From contig NC_052619.1 of NCBI RefSeq assembly GCF_016545825.1, positions 72,054,115 to 72,118,114 on the forward strand: DNA of 64,000 nucleotides. Reading direction: 5' to 3'. Source of the DNA: Eucalyptus grandis. Lineage: Eukaryota; Streptophyta; Magnoliopsida; Myrtales; Myrtaceae. This document shows, piece by piece, positions 44,462 to 56,109 of this stretch (position 1 is the stretch's first letter; each line of letters begins with the position of its first letter). Made by a program: the position numbers and the translations under genes. The notes below the pieces were generated by a model, which worked only from the letters and a program-made list of their open reading frames with translations, was not told the origin of the DNA and did no database searches.

Positions 44462-45493
44462 ATGGTACGAATTGAGAGTTCTCCTCCATCAAGGACTGAG
44501 GCTACGACTTCAAGGGCAGAACCCTGAATGGAGGACATCCTGCAGGCATTGGCCAATAGAGAAAATTTGATGGAGAGACAAGCACAACAGCAACAACCAG
44601 GAGCAAAACAACGTGCTCAAGGATTAGTGGAACAATTCTTGAAGTTGAAACCACCTAAGTTTACTAGAATTGGAAGTCTTGAGGAGACGAAACAATGGAT
44701 CGATGGAATAGAAAGGATCTTTTGGTTGTTGAATTGCAATGACATCGAAAAGATAACCTTGGCAAAATACCAACTGGAAGGAAATGCCAAAATTTGGTGG
44801 AGAGCTTCTAGAAATACAATCTTTCCATCCGGTACTACTATAAACTGGGATGAGTTAGTGGGAGCTTTCAATAGAAAGCATTTTTCTGACTGTGCCAGAG
44901 ATAAGAAAATTACTGAATTTGTTCAGTTAGAACAAAAGGAGTTGACGATAGGCCAGTATGAAGCAAAATTTTCTAAGCTATCTTGGTATGCCCCTAGATT
45001 GATAGAGGACCGAGAGGAAAAGGCTAAGAGATTTCTGAAGGGTTTAAGGATAGATATCAGGATGCAACTAGTGCCCTGAATATCAGAGATTACATTGAGA
45101 TTTATGAAAGGGCATAGCTTGTGGGGCAGGAAGAGATAAGGGAACAAATGGAATCAGGGAGGCAATTAACATTTAATGACACCCGACGAGGTAAGAGACC
45201 CTATCCAAATCGAGAACCGCCTTGGGATTATAAGAAGAAGCGAGATTTTGGAAATTTCGAAAAGACCAAGAGTGGTCGCTTAAGGGAAAGTGCCATATCA
45301 AAACAACGTTTGCCAAAGGTGTGGTAGACAGCATGGACGGGGACCCTGTAACGATCAACCGAGGTGTTTTGGATGTGGACAGAGGGGATACTTTAGGAGA
45401 AATTGTCCACAAGAAGGATCGCGACCGAACGCCAACTCGATGCAACAAGTGCAACAATGTGTAGGCAGACCACCTCCACAAGGGAAATCATAG
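44462..45493 (+). pseudogene. Element D gag with zinc knuckle
   Basis: The first ATG (44,462) gives 21 codons (MVRIESSPPSRTEATTSRAE) to a TGA directly followed by an in-frame ATG at 44,528. The gag core then reads FLKLKPPKFTRIGSLEETKQ, WIDGIERIFWLLNC, LEGNAKIWWRASRNTIFPSG and YAPRLIEDREEKAKRFLKGL, stopping at 45,079. After frameshifts the nucleocapsid reads CQRCGRQHGRGPC and CFGCGQRGYFRRNC (45,300-45,410). In the second motif the zinc-binding His is replaced by Tyr. Gag would form the particle; this copy is broken. Confidence 0.85.
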
Positions 45494-45514
45494 AGACCAC
45501 CGGCACAAGGAAGG

Positions 45515-45850
45515 GTGTATGCGATCACCCAGGAGAAAGCGGAAGCTTCCAAAAACGTTATCTCAGGTATGGTTTCTATAAACGATAAGAAGGCATATGC
45601 GTTATTTGATACGGGTGCTACGCATTCTTTTGTGTCTAAAAGATATAGGCGATTGAGTGAAATAGGAACTACATCTCTTGAGACACCTCTTTGTATTTCT
45701 ACGCCACTGAAGGACATGGTGCTGTCCATGTTGGTATGTGAGAAGTGTAAGATAACCATAAGGGGACAAGGTCTGGAAATAGACCTAGTAGTAATGGTTA
45801 TGTATGATTTTGACGTCATTATAGGAATGGACTGGCTCCATAGGCAATGA
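45515..45850 (+). pseudogene. Element D aspartic protease
   Basis: 111 codons open. ALFDTGATHSFVSKRY carries an intact DTGA active site near residue 30, SMLVCEKCKITIRGQGLEID follows, and the end is FDVIIGMDWLHRQ, the usual chromovirus protease C-terminus. A stop replaces the following residue (HRQ-stop where relatives read HR..A.IDC). The domain alone looks whole, but it is separated from gag and RT by frameshifts. Confidence 0.83.
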
Positions 45851-46022
45851 GTTAAGATAGACTGTTATAGAAAGATGATTCAGTTCAATCCACTTAATCG
45901 GCCTAGCTTTGAATTTTATGGAGATCAAACAAACCCCTCCATAGCTCTCATTTCGGTAGTGGAAGCACATGCACTTCTTGACGAAGGATGTCAAGGATAC
46001 TTGGCAATAGTAAAGGATTATA

Positions 46023-46576
46023 CGAAGGAGGAGGCTAGACTCGATGAAATTTGAGTGGTCTGGGAATTTCAAGATGTGTTTCTTGAGGAACTATCAGGAT
46101 TACCGCCAGAACGGGAGATTAAGTTCGAGATCGAACTGATGCTTGGCAGAACTAAAAGAGTTGAAGATTCAACTGCAAGAGTTACTCGATAAAGGGTTTA
46201 TTAGGCCTAGTGCGTCCCCTTCGGGTGCACCGATCCTATTTGTGAAAAAGAATGATGGGTTGATGTGCCTGTGTATCGACTACAGGCAATTGAATCAGGC
46301 GGCCACCATTAAGAACAAGTATTTGTTACCTAGAATTGATGACCTATTTGACCAATTGCAAGGGAGTTTAGTCTTTTCTAAAATTGACTTGAGGTTATGA
46401 TATCATCAGCTAAGAATTAAGAAGGAGAACGTTCCTAAGATTGCTTTTAGTACTCGCTATGGACATTACGAGTTCCTAGTTATGCCATTTTGATTGACGA
46501 ATGCCCCGGCTGCATTCATGGACCTAATAAATAGGGTATTCAAGCCCTATTTAGATCAATTTGTAATTGTCTTCAT
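46023..46576 (+). pseudogene. Element D reverse transcriptase, cut at the catalytic box
   Basis: The linker VWEFQDVFLEELSGLPPERE (46,058-46,117) runs into a small deletion with frame change. Then come [56 protein letters not shown] and [13 protein letters not shown]. The text leaves RT exactly where the family has the catalytic FIDDI: the next codons read ESC. Two stops and one deletion occur before that. Confidence 0.85.
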
Positions 46577-49016
46577 TGAATCTTGCGTTTTTTCTTCATA
46601 TCTAGATGCAATTGGATGTAATCGGAGCTATCAGAACATGATTGGCATGGTTGGGCCACCGGTTTAGACTTCAAATAGAATCAACCCAGATTGACCAATT
46701 TAGGGATTGCCAGTGCTAGATCGAGCCGCTGGTGCTCCTTTGGTGGCTGACCGGCTAGACTCCAACCACGAGCAGGTAAAGGATAGGCTTGGAAGTGGAT
46801 CGAATGTAGTTCGGCGGTGGTTGAACCACTACTGGTTGCTGGTTCACCTCTGGAGATCGATACTAGTTTGATCGGAGTGGTCTTCATCCGTCCAATGAAA
46901 ATCAGTCACCGAAGTTGTTTCGGTGATTCTTCCAGCTATCCCCTACCCCAGCAAGGTCAGGGATCATTCAAAGGATTAGTTGAAAAATGCTCGATCTAGG
47001 AGAAGATCGGCGATTGGCGTTCGTCCGATTGATTTAGTTGAACAAAAGGAAATCTGGCTTGATCGCCGCTCTTGAAGAGCGGCGACCAAAAGGCCGCTAG
47101 ACGAGGAACTCAGGTTACCTCTCCGGTGTCCTAAGCTAGCAATCGAAGAAGGGGAATGGCTAGGTAGCTGGCTGGCATTGGTGCCGATCGAATGGCCGCC
47201 ACTGAGGGGACGAACCCACGATGGTTAGAGAGAGATGGAGGATTGGCAAGAAAAAAAGCAAATAAGAGAGGGAGAGAGAGGATTAGTTTAGAGAGGAAAA
47301 GAGAGCTTTGTGCATAATAAGGCCCCCCTGTATTTTAGAGAAAAAATTGGTATTTATACTACCCCCAGATTGGTTTATCTCAGCCACTGATTTGATCCAA
47401 CGGTCGAGATCTTAATTGAATGGGGCAAAACTTGATTTTAAAAGTTTAATTATTATTTGGATGTGTCAGGTAATCGATCGGATGGGTCCACTTCGTGAAT
47501 ACCTAGGTTGAAATCGAGAATTGCATTAAATTGCCTAATTAGGGGTCAAATTGCAAATTTATGAAATTTGAGGGTCAATCTACAAAATCATGGGAAATTG
47601 AGGGCGTAGAAGTGAAATTGGCATGGTGAGGATCTCAAAATCGGTCGTTGGAGGTCTAGAACTAGTTGGCAAGGGGCCGAACTGACCTACCCCACCAGCG
47701 ACCGATTAGACCGATCAAATCGGTTCACGCCAATTTGACCGATTCATGACCAATTTTGGTTGGTTCATGCACTTGTGGGTCTTGTGGGTTTAGAATTTAT
47801 GCAAATTGGTCCCTTAAGAACCAAATTGAAGAGAAAACTTGCCCAATTTGAAGGGAAATTGTCCAATTTCAATTCAATTAAGCTAATTAAACTTCATAAA
47901 TGTGATCTATGGACTCTCTATTCACTTAATTGAGAAATTATTGTGAAAAACAATGGACCAAAATCATGGGAATTTAATACTGTGCCTAAAGGGCTAAAAT
48001 GAGCAATTTTGCAATTTATTGAATAAAGTCGCAAATTAATTGAAATTGAATTCAATTAATATTGCAATAGACCTATTTAACTAATTACCCGTGAGTAAGG
48101 TTGCCTAATGTATTCAAATTGACCTTGAATTGAAATGCCGAAACTTAGGACAAAATGAATCGGCGTCTCACATTAAAATTGGACATAGATTCATGCAATT
48201 GAAGCTTAGTCTTGAATGGGTCAATTCAAATTTCTTCAATTAAAGCTCGGCAGCTCAGCTCTCTTACCTTCAAGAGAATGAAATCTCTCAAATCGAGAAG
48301 TTTTAATGTGAATTTCTCAAAATTAATCATAGATTTGGACTTATCTTAAGAAAATGAGGGGAAAATAATTGTCCATTCATAAGTCATGAAGAATTAATTT
48401 TGACCCTAACTAGGGCTTAAAATGGCGATTTGTCTTTATACATGGCAATTCGTAAAAGGAACTATGGCTAGAACAAAAGTAATTTAGTTTTGATTGATTT
48501 AGAACCTAAAACCGAAAAATTCGGAAAATAACATTCCTAATGAAATTTCATGAAATTTACGACACACAAATCAAATTGACACTGAAAGAAATGTTTTTAA
48601 TGGATTTTTATTTTTCCAATTTTTTCATCAAAGATTTGATCAAAAGTCAACTTTTTAGTTGACTTTCCCTAAAAGGTTGATTTTGAGCCAAAATTTTGAA
48701 TTTTTGAAAAATGACTTGACAAAACTGAAATTAAAGCTAAATGGTATCTTTTTTGGATGAAAAGCCAATTTTTTTATTCTGGGTTGACTTTTGGTCAAAA
48801 GAATTAACCAAAAAGTCAATCTGAAAATCAACCGTTTGATTTTTTCAGGTTTTTCTTGATTTTTTTTTTGGAAATTGCTTAAAAACAACAATGTAAAAGA
48901 AAGAAATGAAAAAGACATTTTTTTTTTTGGCTAGAAACGGGTTCCATTGTCATCTCGAATCCCGAATCTCGATTTTTTCTTTCTTAACACGTCAACTGAA
49001 AATCGAGATCTCAATA
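46577..49016 (-). repeat. 3' LTR of element E (outer end approximate)
   Basis: The right part matches the other LTR copy (GACTTATCTTAAGAAAATGA, GAATCCCGAATCTCGATTTTTT and the text between). A TATA-like box on the element strand (TATAAATA, complement of 47,351-47,358), followed by an AG-rich zone (47,220-47,310 on plus), fits an LTR promoter. The left edge is taken where the RT of element D ends; no TG was fixed there. Within 46.6-47.3 kb short frames exist but show no similarity. Confidence 0.55.
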
Positions 49017-51123
49017 ACTACCCTTATTTAAGTGGAAGTTCAAAGAGGTACCACTTAAAGACAAAATTACTACCTTCAATTTTTAGTCGACTCGACTTTG
49101 GGGAAAGAAAAATGACAAATGACATTTGGATAGGAACATACTTGGATACTTACCTTCGCTCATTGGGATATTTGAATTCTTGCCTGGGATTTTTCTCTCC
49201 GTCTCTCTCGTGGAATGGAATGAAGGAAATAAAGTTGTTAAGGAAATAGAATGGTCTAAGGATGACCACTAACATAAGGGCAAGATTTAAGGATAACCTA
49301 GAGTTTAAAGTCAGGGTTTATGAGGACAACCTAGAACCTAAACTCAAGATTTATAAGGATAACCTAGAACCTAAAGTGAAAGTTTATGAGGATAACCTAG
49401 AACCTAAAGTGAAAGTTTATGAGGATAACCTAGAATCTATAGTCAAGGTTTATGAGAATAATCTAGAACTTGAAAATCAAGGTTTACGAGGATAATCTAA
49501 AACCTAAAAGACGAGATTTAAGGTTTACCAGGAACTTAAAAGATGAGGTTTAAGGTTTACTAGGAACCTAAGAGACAAGGTTTAAGGTTTACCAGGAACC
49601 TAAAGGACAAGGTTTAAGGTTTACTAGGAACCTAAAAGACGAGGTTTAAGGTTTATCATAAACCTAAGGGATGAGAAGGTTTACCAACAATCTAGGAGAT
49701 GAGGTTTAAGGTTTACCAAGAACCTAAAAGACGAGGGGTATGATTTAGGATGACCAAAAACCTCAAACAAGGGGTATGGTTTAAGATGACCAAAAACCTA
49801 AGATAAAGGGTATAGTTCAGGATCATAAAAAATCGGAGAGAAAATGGTATGGTTTAGGATGACCAAAACCAGTTCACTGGGAAACATATATTTTGAAAAA
49901 GGATTTTGAAATTGCATAAAGGCTAACTTTGTGAAATCATTCAAATATGACTTGGTAAATAATACCAATTGTCAAATTCCTTCATAGAGGATTTTAACAA
50001 AATGAATTTTGATTAACTGTCTAAGGGTTGAATCCAACATGCCAAACTGGAAATAACCTAATCAAAAAGGTGTTTCGCACTAGCTCTCAATAGGGCTTTA
50101 TTCCCAACCTTTGATGTGGGAAAGCTATTTGATTCTCACTGGAAAAGTCTCGCGTAATCTATCTCTAAGATTTTTGGAAATGTTCACAGTGAATACAAAG
50201 GATATGCACTTTGAGGACAGTAATGTAGGCTTGATTATGGGCTTACACAAAGGATATGCACTTTGAGGCCAAGAAATGAATGTTCAATTTGTATCTTCAT
50301 CAAATTTACAAGTCAAGAACCTTGAAGATAAGATAAGATAGGATTGCTTCCACTCCTTCTAGCAAGAGCTCCTATGTAAAATTTTCACTTTAACTCAAAC
50401 CATCCCAATTGGAAGAGACTTCATATATGGATTGTAATGTCACGAGTGAAGCTTGAAAGGCTTGAAATTTTTTGGATATCAAGGGTTTAAAAGTAAGTGA
50501 TTATCTTGGCATCATTACTATCACACAACTTTTAGGAGGTCACGACTCTTGAAATTTAACCTATCTTAAGAGTCCTTTTGGCCATTTTTGCTTTAAGACA
50601 TGAGAGCTTTGCTCTCTTTTCTAAGAACATCACTTGCAATATGTGTATTTTGCAAAGCATTTCTTTTGTCTTTTTAATGTGTGGTCTTTTGCACGACCAC
50701 TTATCCTACTTTTCTCGCAATGAATCTTTCATGGGCATCAGCCTTACTTTTACCAAGCACACTGTTTTTCCATGTCTCCTAGTTTTCACTCTCTCTCGAG
50801 TATGTAGGACTCCCAAGTGGTTTTACAAATGTGACCAACATTCTTCATTTTTGTTGGTAAATCACATGCCTTGCCCTAGTGTAGGGAGATAATCATCACC
50901 TGGGGTTTCGAAAAGAATCGCATAAAGCTCAAATTGGCTCAGCAAAAGGTAATTGTGTTTAGGGTAGTAAACTGAATGCTCTTTGTCACTTTGAGGATAG
51001 GTGATGTCTTCCTTAAGGATCCTTTGGTACCTGCAAGATGAACAAACATGTAAATGCAACATATATGCACGAGATGCATGATGTAAATGTTCTGAAGTGG
51101 CTCGGATTCAATCCAAAAGCACC
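49017..51123 (-). other. 3' untranslated region of element E
   Basis: Located between the Pol stop and the 3' LTR. Apart from the tandem repeats at 49,276-49,870 I see no coding similarity; the plus-strand 104-codon frame at 50,578-50,892 is Cys/Phe/Ser-rich and has no recognised domain. Confidence 0.5.
49276..49870. repeat. 33-bp tandem repeat tract, two unit types
   Basis: First ~220 bases: units of 33 bases reading GATAACCTAGAACCTAAAGT then GAAAGTTTATGAG (the plus-strand frame repeats DNLEPKVKVYE). It then drifts into a second unit, GGTTTAAGGTTTACCAGGAA then CCTAAAAGACGA, repeated six or more times, and finally GTATGGTTTAGGATGACCAA-type units. All share CCTA(A/G)A and GGTTTA-like cores. 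Confidence 0.85.
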
Positions 51124-51387
51124 TCAAATGCCTTTCACTTTATTCAAGGGTACATACTTCTTGACAACATCATCATTTACAGGCTTTGGCAACTCTTGTC
51201 CATCCATTTCTACAAGAATTAGTGCTCCACCAGGCAACACCTCCTTTACAATGTATAGACCTTCGTAATTCATAGTAAATTTCCCACGAGGGTCTAGAAT
51301 GATAGGCAGGACCTTCCTTAGGACGAGATCATTGATCTCAAAGTGTCTTGGTCGGACCTTGCGGTTGAATGACTTGGCTACTCGCTT
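51124..51387 (-). pseudogene. Element E integrase C-terminus
   Basis: 87 codons in one frame end at TGA (51,124-51,126). Motifs are KSFNRKVRPRHFEINDLVLR, KVLPIILDPRGKFTMNYEG, YIVKEVLPGGALILVEMDG and VVKKYVPLNK. This is the C-terminal tail of Tat/Ogre-type gypsy polyproteins, where relatives read GGALIL.DMDG and N.D.VKKYY. The N-terminal remainder of Pol is deleted at the junction with the LTR. Confidence 0.82.
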
Positions 51388-52097
51388 TTGGACTTATCTT
51401 AAGAAAATGAGTGGAAAATAATTGTCCATTCGTAAGTCATGAAGAATTGATTTTAACCTCTAATTATGGCTTAAAATGGCAATTTGTCTTTCTACATGGA
51501 AATTCGCGAAATTGAATGCACGAGCGGATTTAAAATAGTCATCAGACCAAATTTCATAAAATGAACTACACCTACTAGTGGCTAGAACAAAGTAATTTCA
51601 TTTTTTGGTTGATTTAGAACTTAAAATCGAAAAATTCGGAAATTGGGGTTCTTAATTGAATTTTATTAAATTTTTGACACACAAATCAAATTGACACTAA
51701 AAGAAATGTTTTTGTGGATTTTTCTTTTTCCAATTTTTGGTCAAAGATTTGACCAAAAGTCAACAATTTAATTGACTTTTCCTAAGATGTTGATTTTTAA
51801 GCCAAATCTTTGAATTTTTGAAAAGTTGATTTGAGAAAAGTGAAACTAAAGCCAAATGGTATATTTTTTTTGGATGAAAAATCAATTTTTGATATGGGGT
51901 TGACTTTTTGGTCAAAAGAGTTGATTAAAAAAGTTAATCTTATTTTTTTTTTCAGAAATTGCTTAAAAGCAACGATGTAAAACAAAGAAATGAAAATGAC
52001 ATTCTTTGACCAAGAAACAAGCTCCATCACGATCGAATCCCGAATCTCGATTTTTTACCTTCTTGACACGTCGACTAAAAATCAGGTGTCAACATAT
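51388..52097 (-). repeat. 5' LTR of element E, truncated
   Basis: Matches 48,334-49,016 throughout, with several small indels. The plus strand ends AAAATCAGGTGTCAACA, so the element strand starts TGTTGACACC. It is truncated at 51,388 where integrase coding begins, so the inner part of the LTR, the PBS and gag are lost. Confidence 0.7.
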
Positions 52098-52224
52098 TGA
52101 AATTTGAAAATTCAACGTATGTATTGCATTTGATATTCTTTGTCTAGAATTAGCACATAACCTTTGTCATTTCTAATTAAAAATCGAAGAATTAATTTCG
52201 GTGAAAAATATTTTATTGCAGAGA

Positions 52225-52768
52225 ACAAAACCGACGAAACAATTGCATCTAAGAAAGAACCACCACGTAAGAAAAAAAGTGTAAGAAAAGGTGTTTTTGT
52301 TTTTTTACCAAAATAAAAATACTGAACCAAATGTAATTTTGTGAGTCCATTCTTTTGAATGTTCATCGGGTTCAAGGACACTAAAACTTGATCACCACAT
52401 TAATATTTCACTTAAAATATAAAAGTTAATTCCCATAAAATGTCTTAATATATATACACACGTGTATGCGCATGCGCCACGCTCTCATGACGGTTTTACC
52501 CAGTAAATTTATTTTTCATGGTCACTCTACTTAGTAGTCATATGGGTTATCCCTTGTCTATATGTACGGACATTTGTCTTTATGATTAAAAGGCAACTAT
52601 TTCTTTTCTTTTTTTGGGTGGGTCGGCGGCAACTAGAATATATTCAAAGAAAAAGGGCGCAAGCCGAACGGGCCTGGAAAAAGATGGACTAAAGACCCGA
52701 TAAAAGTTCAACGTCACCCTCAAAACTCGAGGAACATGATGGATTACAAACTTGAACATCCCTTACAA
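52225..52768. repeat. Left half of a local repeat block, second copy at 61,160-61,745
   Basis: Begins GCATCTAAGAAAGAACCACC and includes ACTGAACCAAATG, TCATATGGGTTATC and GATAAAAGTTCAACGT. The same order is found at 61,160-61,745. The block continues after the LINE at 58,474. No protein is encoded. Confidence 0.8.
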
Positions 52769-52802
52769 CTTTTTTTTTGGTCGAAAGAAAACATATATTA
52801 GA

Positions 52803-53774
52803 TCAAACGGTAGTACAACCAGATGCTAAAGCTTCCGAAGAGATGATATCCTGGAAAATAAAGGGAGGGAAAAGAAGCCAGTTGCGAACTGGGCCATGGT
52901 CCCGGTGGGCTTTAGCAGCCCAGTCGGCTGCTAGGTTAGCTTCTCGGCGAACATGGTGGAGAGAGAGATTAGGGCATCGAGAATACACTTCGCGTAGAAT
53001 CGCAAAAAGATGGCGCTCCGTCCATGGCGGCTGCTGCTGCTGCTGAACAATCTCCACCAATGACAGACAGTCAGACTCAATCACGATGTTTTGAAGATGA
53101 AGCCCCTACTGGATCAGATGTTGGATAGCCGATATGAGAGCATAGATTTCAGCTTGGAAGGCTGATTGGGCTGGAACAGTTCTGGTAATCACAACGGTAA
53201 GAACTCCTTTACAATGTCTGTAGATACACGCAATTGATCCATCCTCCGACCCTGTTCGAAAAGCCCCATAAACATTACATTTAAGGCATCCCTTTTCAGG
53301 CGGTTTCCATCTCCGATCTGAACTGACCAGGTTGTTGTTGATCCGTTGTACAGAGGGGTGTAAAAGCATGATGATTCGGTTGTGGGCTAGGGCGTTGTCC
53401 ACGGCTTGGAGAGGATCTAGTTGGTGTTGCCGAAAAACTGCGTTGTTTCTTTGTCGCCAGATCTCCCACATCAAACTGGCAATCACTTCGAAATCAGGGG
53501 ACGCCTTTGGGAGGGTAGCTTGGGTTGCAACCCAGGCATCAAAACGTCGAACCGAGGTAGGTGAAATCGAAACCCTAACTGCTTCATGATTCTAGATGTG
53601 TTGTGTCCAAGGGCAGAAAAAGAAAAGATGTTCAATCGTTTCTGGAATGTTGAAGTTACAAAGTGTACAGTAGGGGGTAGGGGAAATATGGCGTTGATAG
53701 AGATTAGCTTTTGTAGCAATGGCGTTTTTACAGGCTAACCACAGAAACACTCGAGGCTTAGGAATAGTTCGCAT
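52803..53774 (-). pseudogene. LINE ORF2 C-terminus: zf-RVT and RNase H
   Basis: The zf-RVT part (53,774-53,592) reads KPRVFLWLACKNAIATKANL and CTLCNFNIPETIEHLFFFC, with Cys/His spaced as in the family. RNase H (53,486-52,803) starts KPPEKGCLKCNVYGAFRTGS. The first catalytic Asp of CN.DG/A is Tyr here. FQAEIYALISAIQHLI keeps the Glu, and after a stop ESDCLSLVEIVQ keeps the next Asp; RREANLAADWAA closes the domain. A run of CAG/CTG codons gives QQQQ. Confidence 0.86.
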
Positions 53775-54093
53775 ATGCCAGATTTTCCTCCATAACTTAG
53801 TAGGGGTGTTATAAGAGGATGAAGCTACATTAATTTGGGGTATTTTGGGTCGAAGAGATATAATGATAATAGCTTTTCACTGTGTAGGTACCAGAAGAAG
53901 TAGCAGTCCACACTAATTGATCATGCAGGAGCGAAGGGTTGAGAGGTGTATTCAAAATAGCTTCACTGACCTGGGCATCAAAGAAAGTGGTAACAAGAGA
54001 GGTCTTCCATTTTGATTTTGGTAAGTCTATTAGATCAGCAACTACATCAGGTTCTCCCTCCTCTGCTACTCCTCCTATCTGACCAATTGGTAG

Positions 54094-56009
54094 CTAGATA
54101 TCTTCTCTTATTTGAATCTGTGATCCATCCCCAACGAGCCAACGTAGTTTAGGCATAATAGTATCTCGACCTTTTAAAATACTCTGCCACCCCCATGAAG
54201 GTCGATAGCCTAATTGGGCAGTTTGGAAAGAGGAATACCTAAAATATAATCCATTGAAAAGCTGACTCCAGATAGCATTAGGTTGCTGGAAAAGACGCCA
54301 AGCTTGCTTACCAAGCGTTGCTTTATTGAAGTTAATCAAATCTCCGAATCCCATCCCCCGATGCTTTTGACTCGCTTCACCCTCGACCGCTTTGCCAATG
54401 AATTCCAGATTGACTGTTGTGTTTGCTCCACCAGAATGCTGATATCTTCCTCTCTATTAATCTATAGAGCGACAAGGGAAACTTAAAGATGGACATGGTA
54501 TACTGAGGTAAGGCTTGAATTACTGATTTCAGTAGGATCTCCTTGCCACTTTTTGATAAGAATTTTTCCTTCCAACCAGCTAATTTAGCATTTACTCTTG
54601 CCAGGATCCAGGAGAACATCTCATGTTTGGAATGACCCCAATCAAAGGGGATGCCCAGGTACTTACCATATTTACTGACCACTGGTATTCTCAGTTCATT
54701 TGCTAAATTGGTTTGTAAGGAGATAGGGCAATGTTTGCTGAAAAATAAACGTGATTTGTTCCGGTTAATGAGTTGGCCCGTAGCTGGGCAATATTGGTTT
54801 AGGATATTAGCAAGATTTTGGCATTAAAAAACCGTGGCTTTTAGGAAGAACATTGAGTCGTCAGCAAAAAACAAGTGGGATAACTTAGGACAGGCTCTAT
54901 TGAATTGAATCCCCTGTAGGTGGTCCATATCCACAGCTTGGCTGATAGTAGTTGACAGAGCATTAGCAAGTAGAATGAAAATATATGGGGATAGGAGGTC
55001 ACCTTGGCGAAGCCCTCTAGTAGGCTGAAAGTAAGGGAGTTGTTCCCCATTAAAGCGAATACTAAAAGAAGCCGTAGTTATGCAAGCCATCCAGCTGTCG
55101 TTAAAGCCCAACTGCTGCAAATAGGTTTTCAAGAAATCCCATTCAACCCTATTGTAAGCCTTCTGCATATCTGGTTTCAAAATAAGATTGAATCTTTTCT
55201 TGCATGTTCTCACTTTAAACTGATGAAGCACTTCTTGCACCACCATGATATTGTCTTGTATCTGCCTGTCACCGACAAATGCTGCATGTTCTTTTGATAT
55301 CAAAATAGGTAGCCAAGGCTTAAGTCTGTTGGTCATAACTTTCAAAATAATCTTATAAGCGAAATTACAAAGACTGATGGGTCGGTACTGGTCAATGCTT
55401 TATGGATGGTGAACTTTAAAAACTAGGGCAATTATTGTTCCGTTTAGTCTAGGAGGCATACAACCAGTTGTGAAGAAATCTTGAACTGTTTTAATGATAG
55501 TTGTTTTGATGATATTCCAGTGTTGCTGATAGAAGAGGCCGTTAAGACCATCAAGCCCAAGAGCCTTAGAAGCACCCAGCTGGAAAGTAGCCTGGTAAAT
55601 CTCCTCCTCTGTTACCCCACTCATCAATTGTTGATTCATTTCAGGTGTTACCACAGCTGGACATTGCTCTAAAAATGGATGAAAATCCCGATATCCCACA
55701 GATTGATATAATTGACAAAAGAAGCCTATTGTCATAGCCTTGAGCTGTTCTGGCTCCCTGATCCAAGTTTGGTTAGCATCTTTAAGCATAGCAATTCTAT
55801 TTCGTTGTCTCCTTTGCATAGTACAGGCGTGAAGGAATTTTGAATTTTTATCTCCCCATTTCAACCAGTGAATACGTGAGCGCATAGCCCAGAACTGCTC
55901 CTCTTGATTCCACAGTTTTTGAATTTCAATTCTAATAGCAGTGGCTTGCTCCTTATCTCCAATATGATAAAGTTTCCTATTGATAATTGTCTGCAGTTGA
56001 TGTTGCAAT
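54094..56009 (-). pseudogene. LINE ORF2 reverse transcriptase
   Basis: Pre-RT text reads QFWAMRSRIHWLKWGDKNSK (56,008-55,400), with EIYQATFQLGASKALGLDGL before a frameshift. The palm includes ISKEHAAFVGDRQIQDNIMV, DMQKAYNRVEWDFL, GLRQGDLLSPYIFILLANAL and the catalytic FFADDSMFF (55,345-54,824). The thumb continues in further frames (KYLGIPFDWGHSKHEMFSWI; GFGDLINFNKATLGKQAWRL). The FADD box is intact. At least four breaks are seen. Confidence 0.9.
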
Positions 56010-56109
56010 TGGGAGATTCGCTAATGGTCATTACTAAACCGTGCCTTACTCCAGCTAGCTAACTGAGCAGTAACTGCCTGCAATTTAGAGACCAAAGAGG
56101 TATTCCTTC

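Larger units (their letters stand above)
44173..46576 (+). mobile_element. Ty3-gypsy element D (chromovirus, Tekay/Del-like), internal part, truncated
   Basis: After the PBS come gag, knuckle, protease and RT in chromovirus wording (FVQLEQKELTIGQYEAKFSK, MYDFDVIIGMDWL). The element ends abruptly inside the RT catalytic box. RNase H, integrase, chromodomain and the 3' LTR are absent. The next sequence is the LTR of element E, which probably inserted there with later loss, or replaced the rest by deletion. Confidence 0.85.
46577..52097 (-). mobile_element. Ty3-gypsy element E remnant (Tat/Ogre/Athila side), mostly deleted
   Basis: A ~700-bp direct repeat, 48,334-49,016 and 51,388-52,097, is read as two LTR copies in minus orientation. 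The right one starts TGTTGACACCTGATTTTTAG, a common LTR start in plant gypsy elements. Between them lie the last ~87 codons of a gypsy Pol, a non-coding region and a tandem-repeat tract. Most of gag-pol is missing, since integrase text directly abuts the truncated right LTR at 51,387/51,388. Confidence 0.72.

Noticed and set aside
49262..49495. 77-codon protein with 11-residue repeats
   Set aside because: It follows from a 33-bp DNA repeat in a non-coding 3' region, and the neighbouring units lose the frame.
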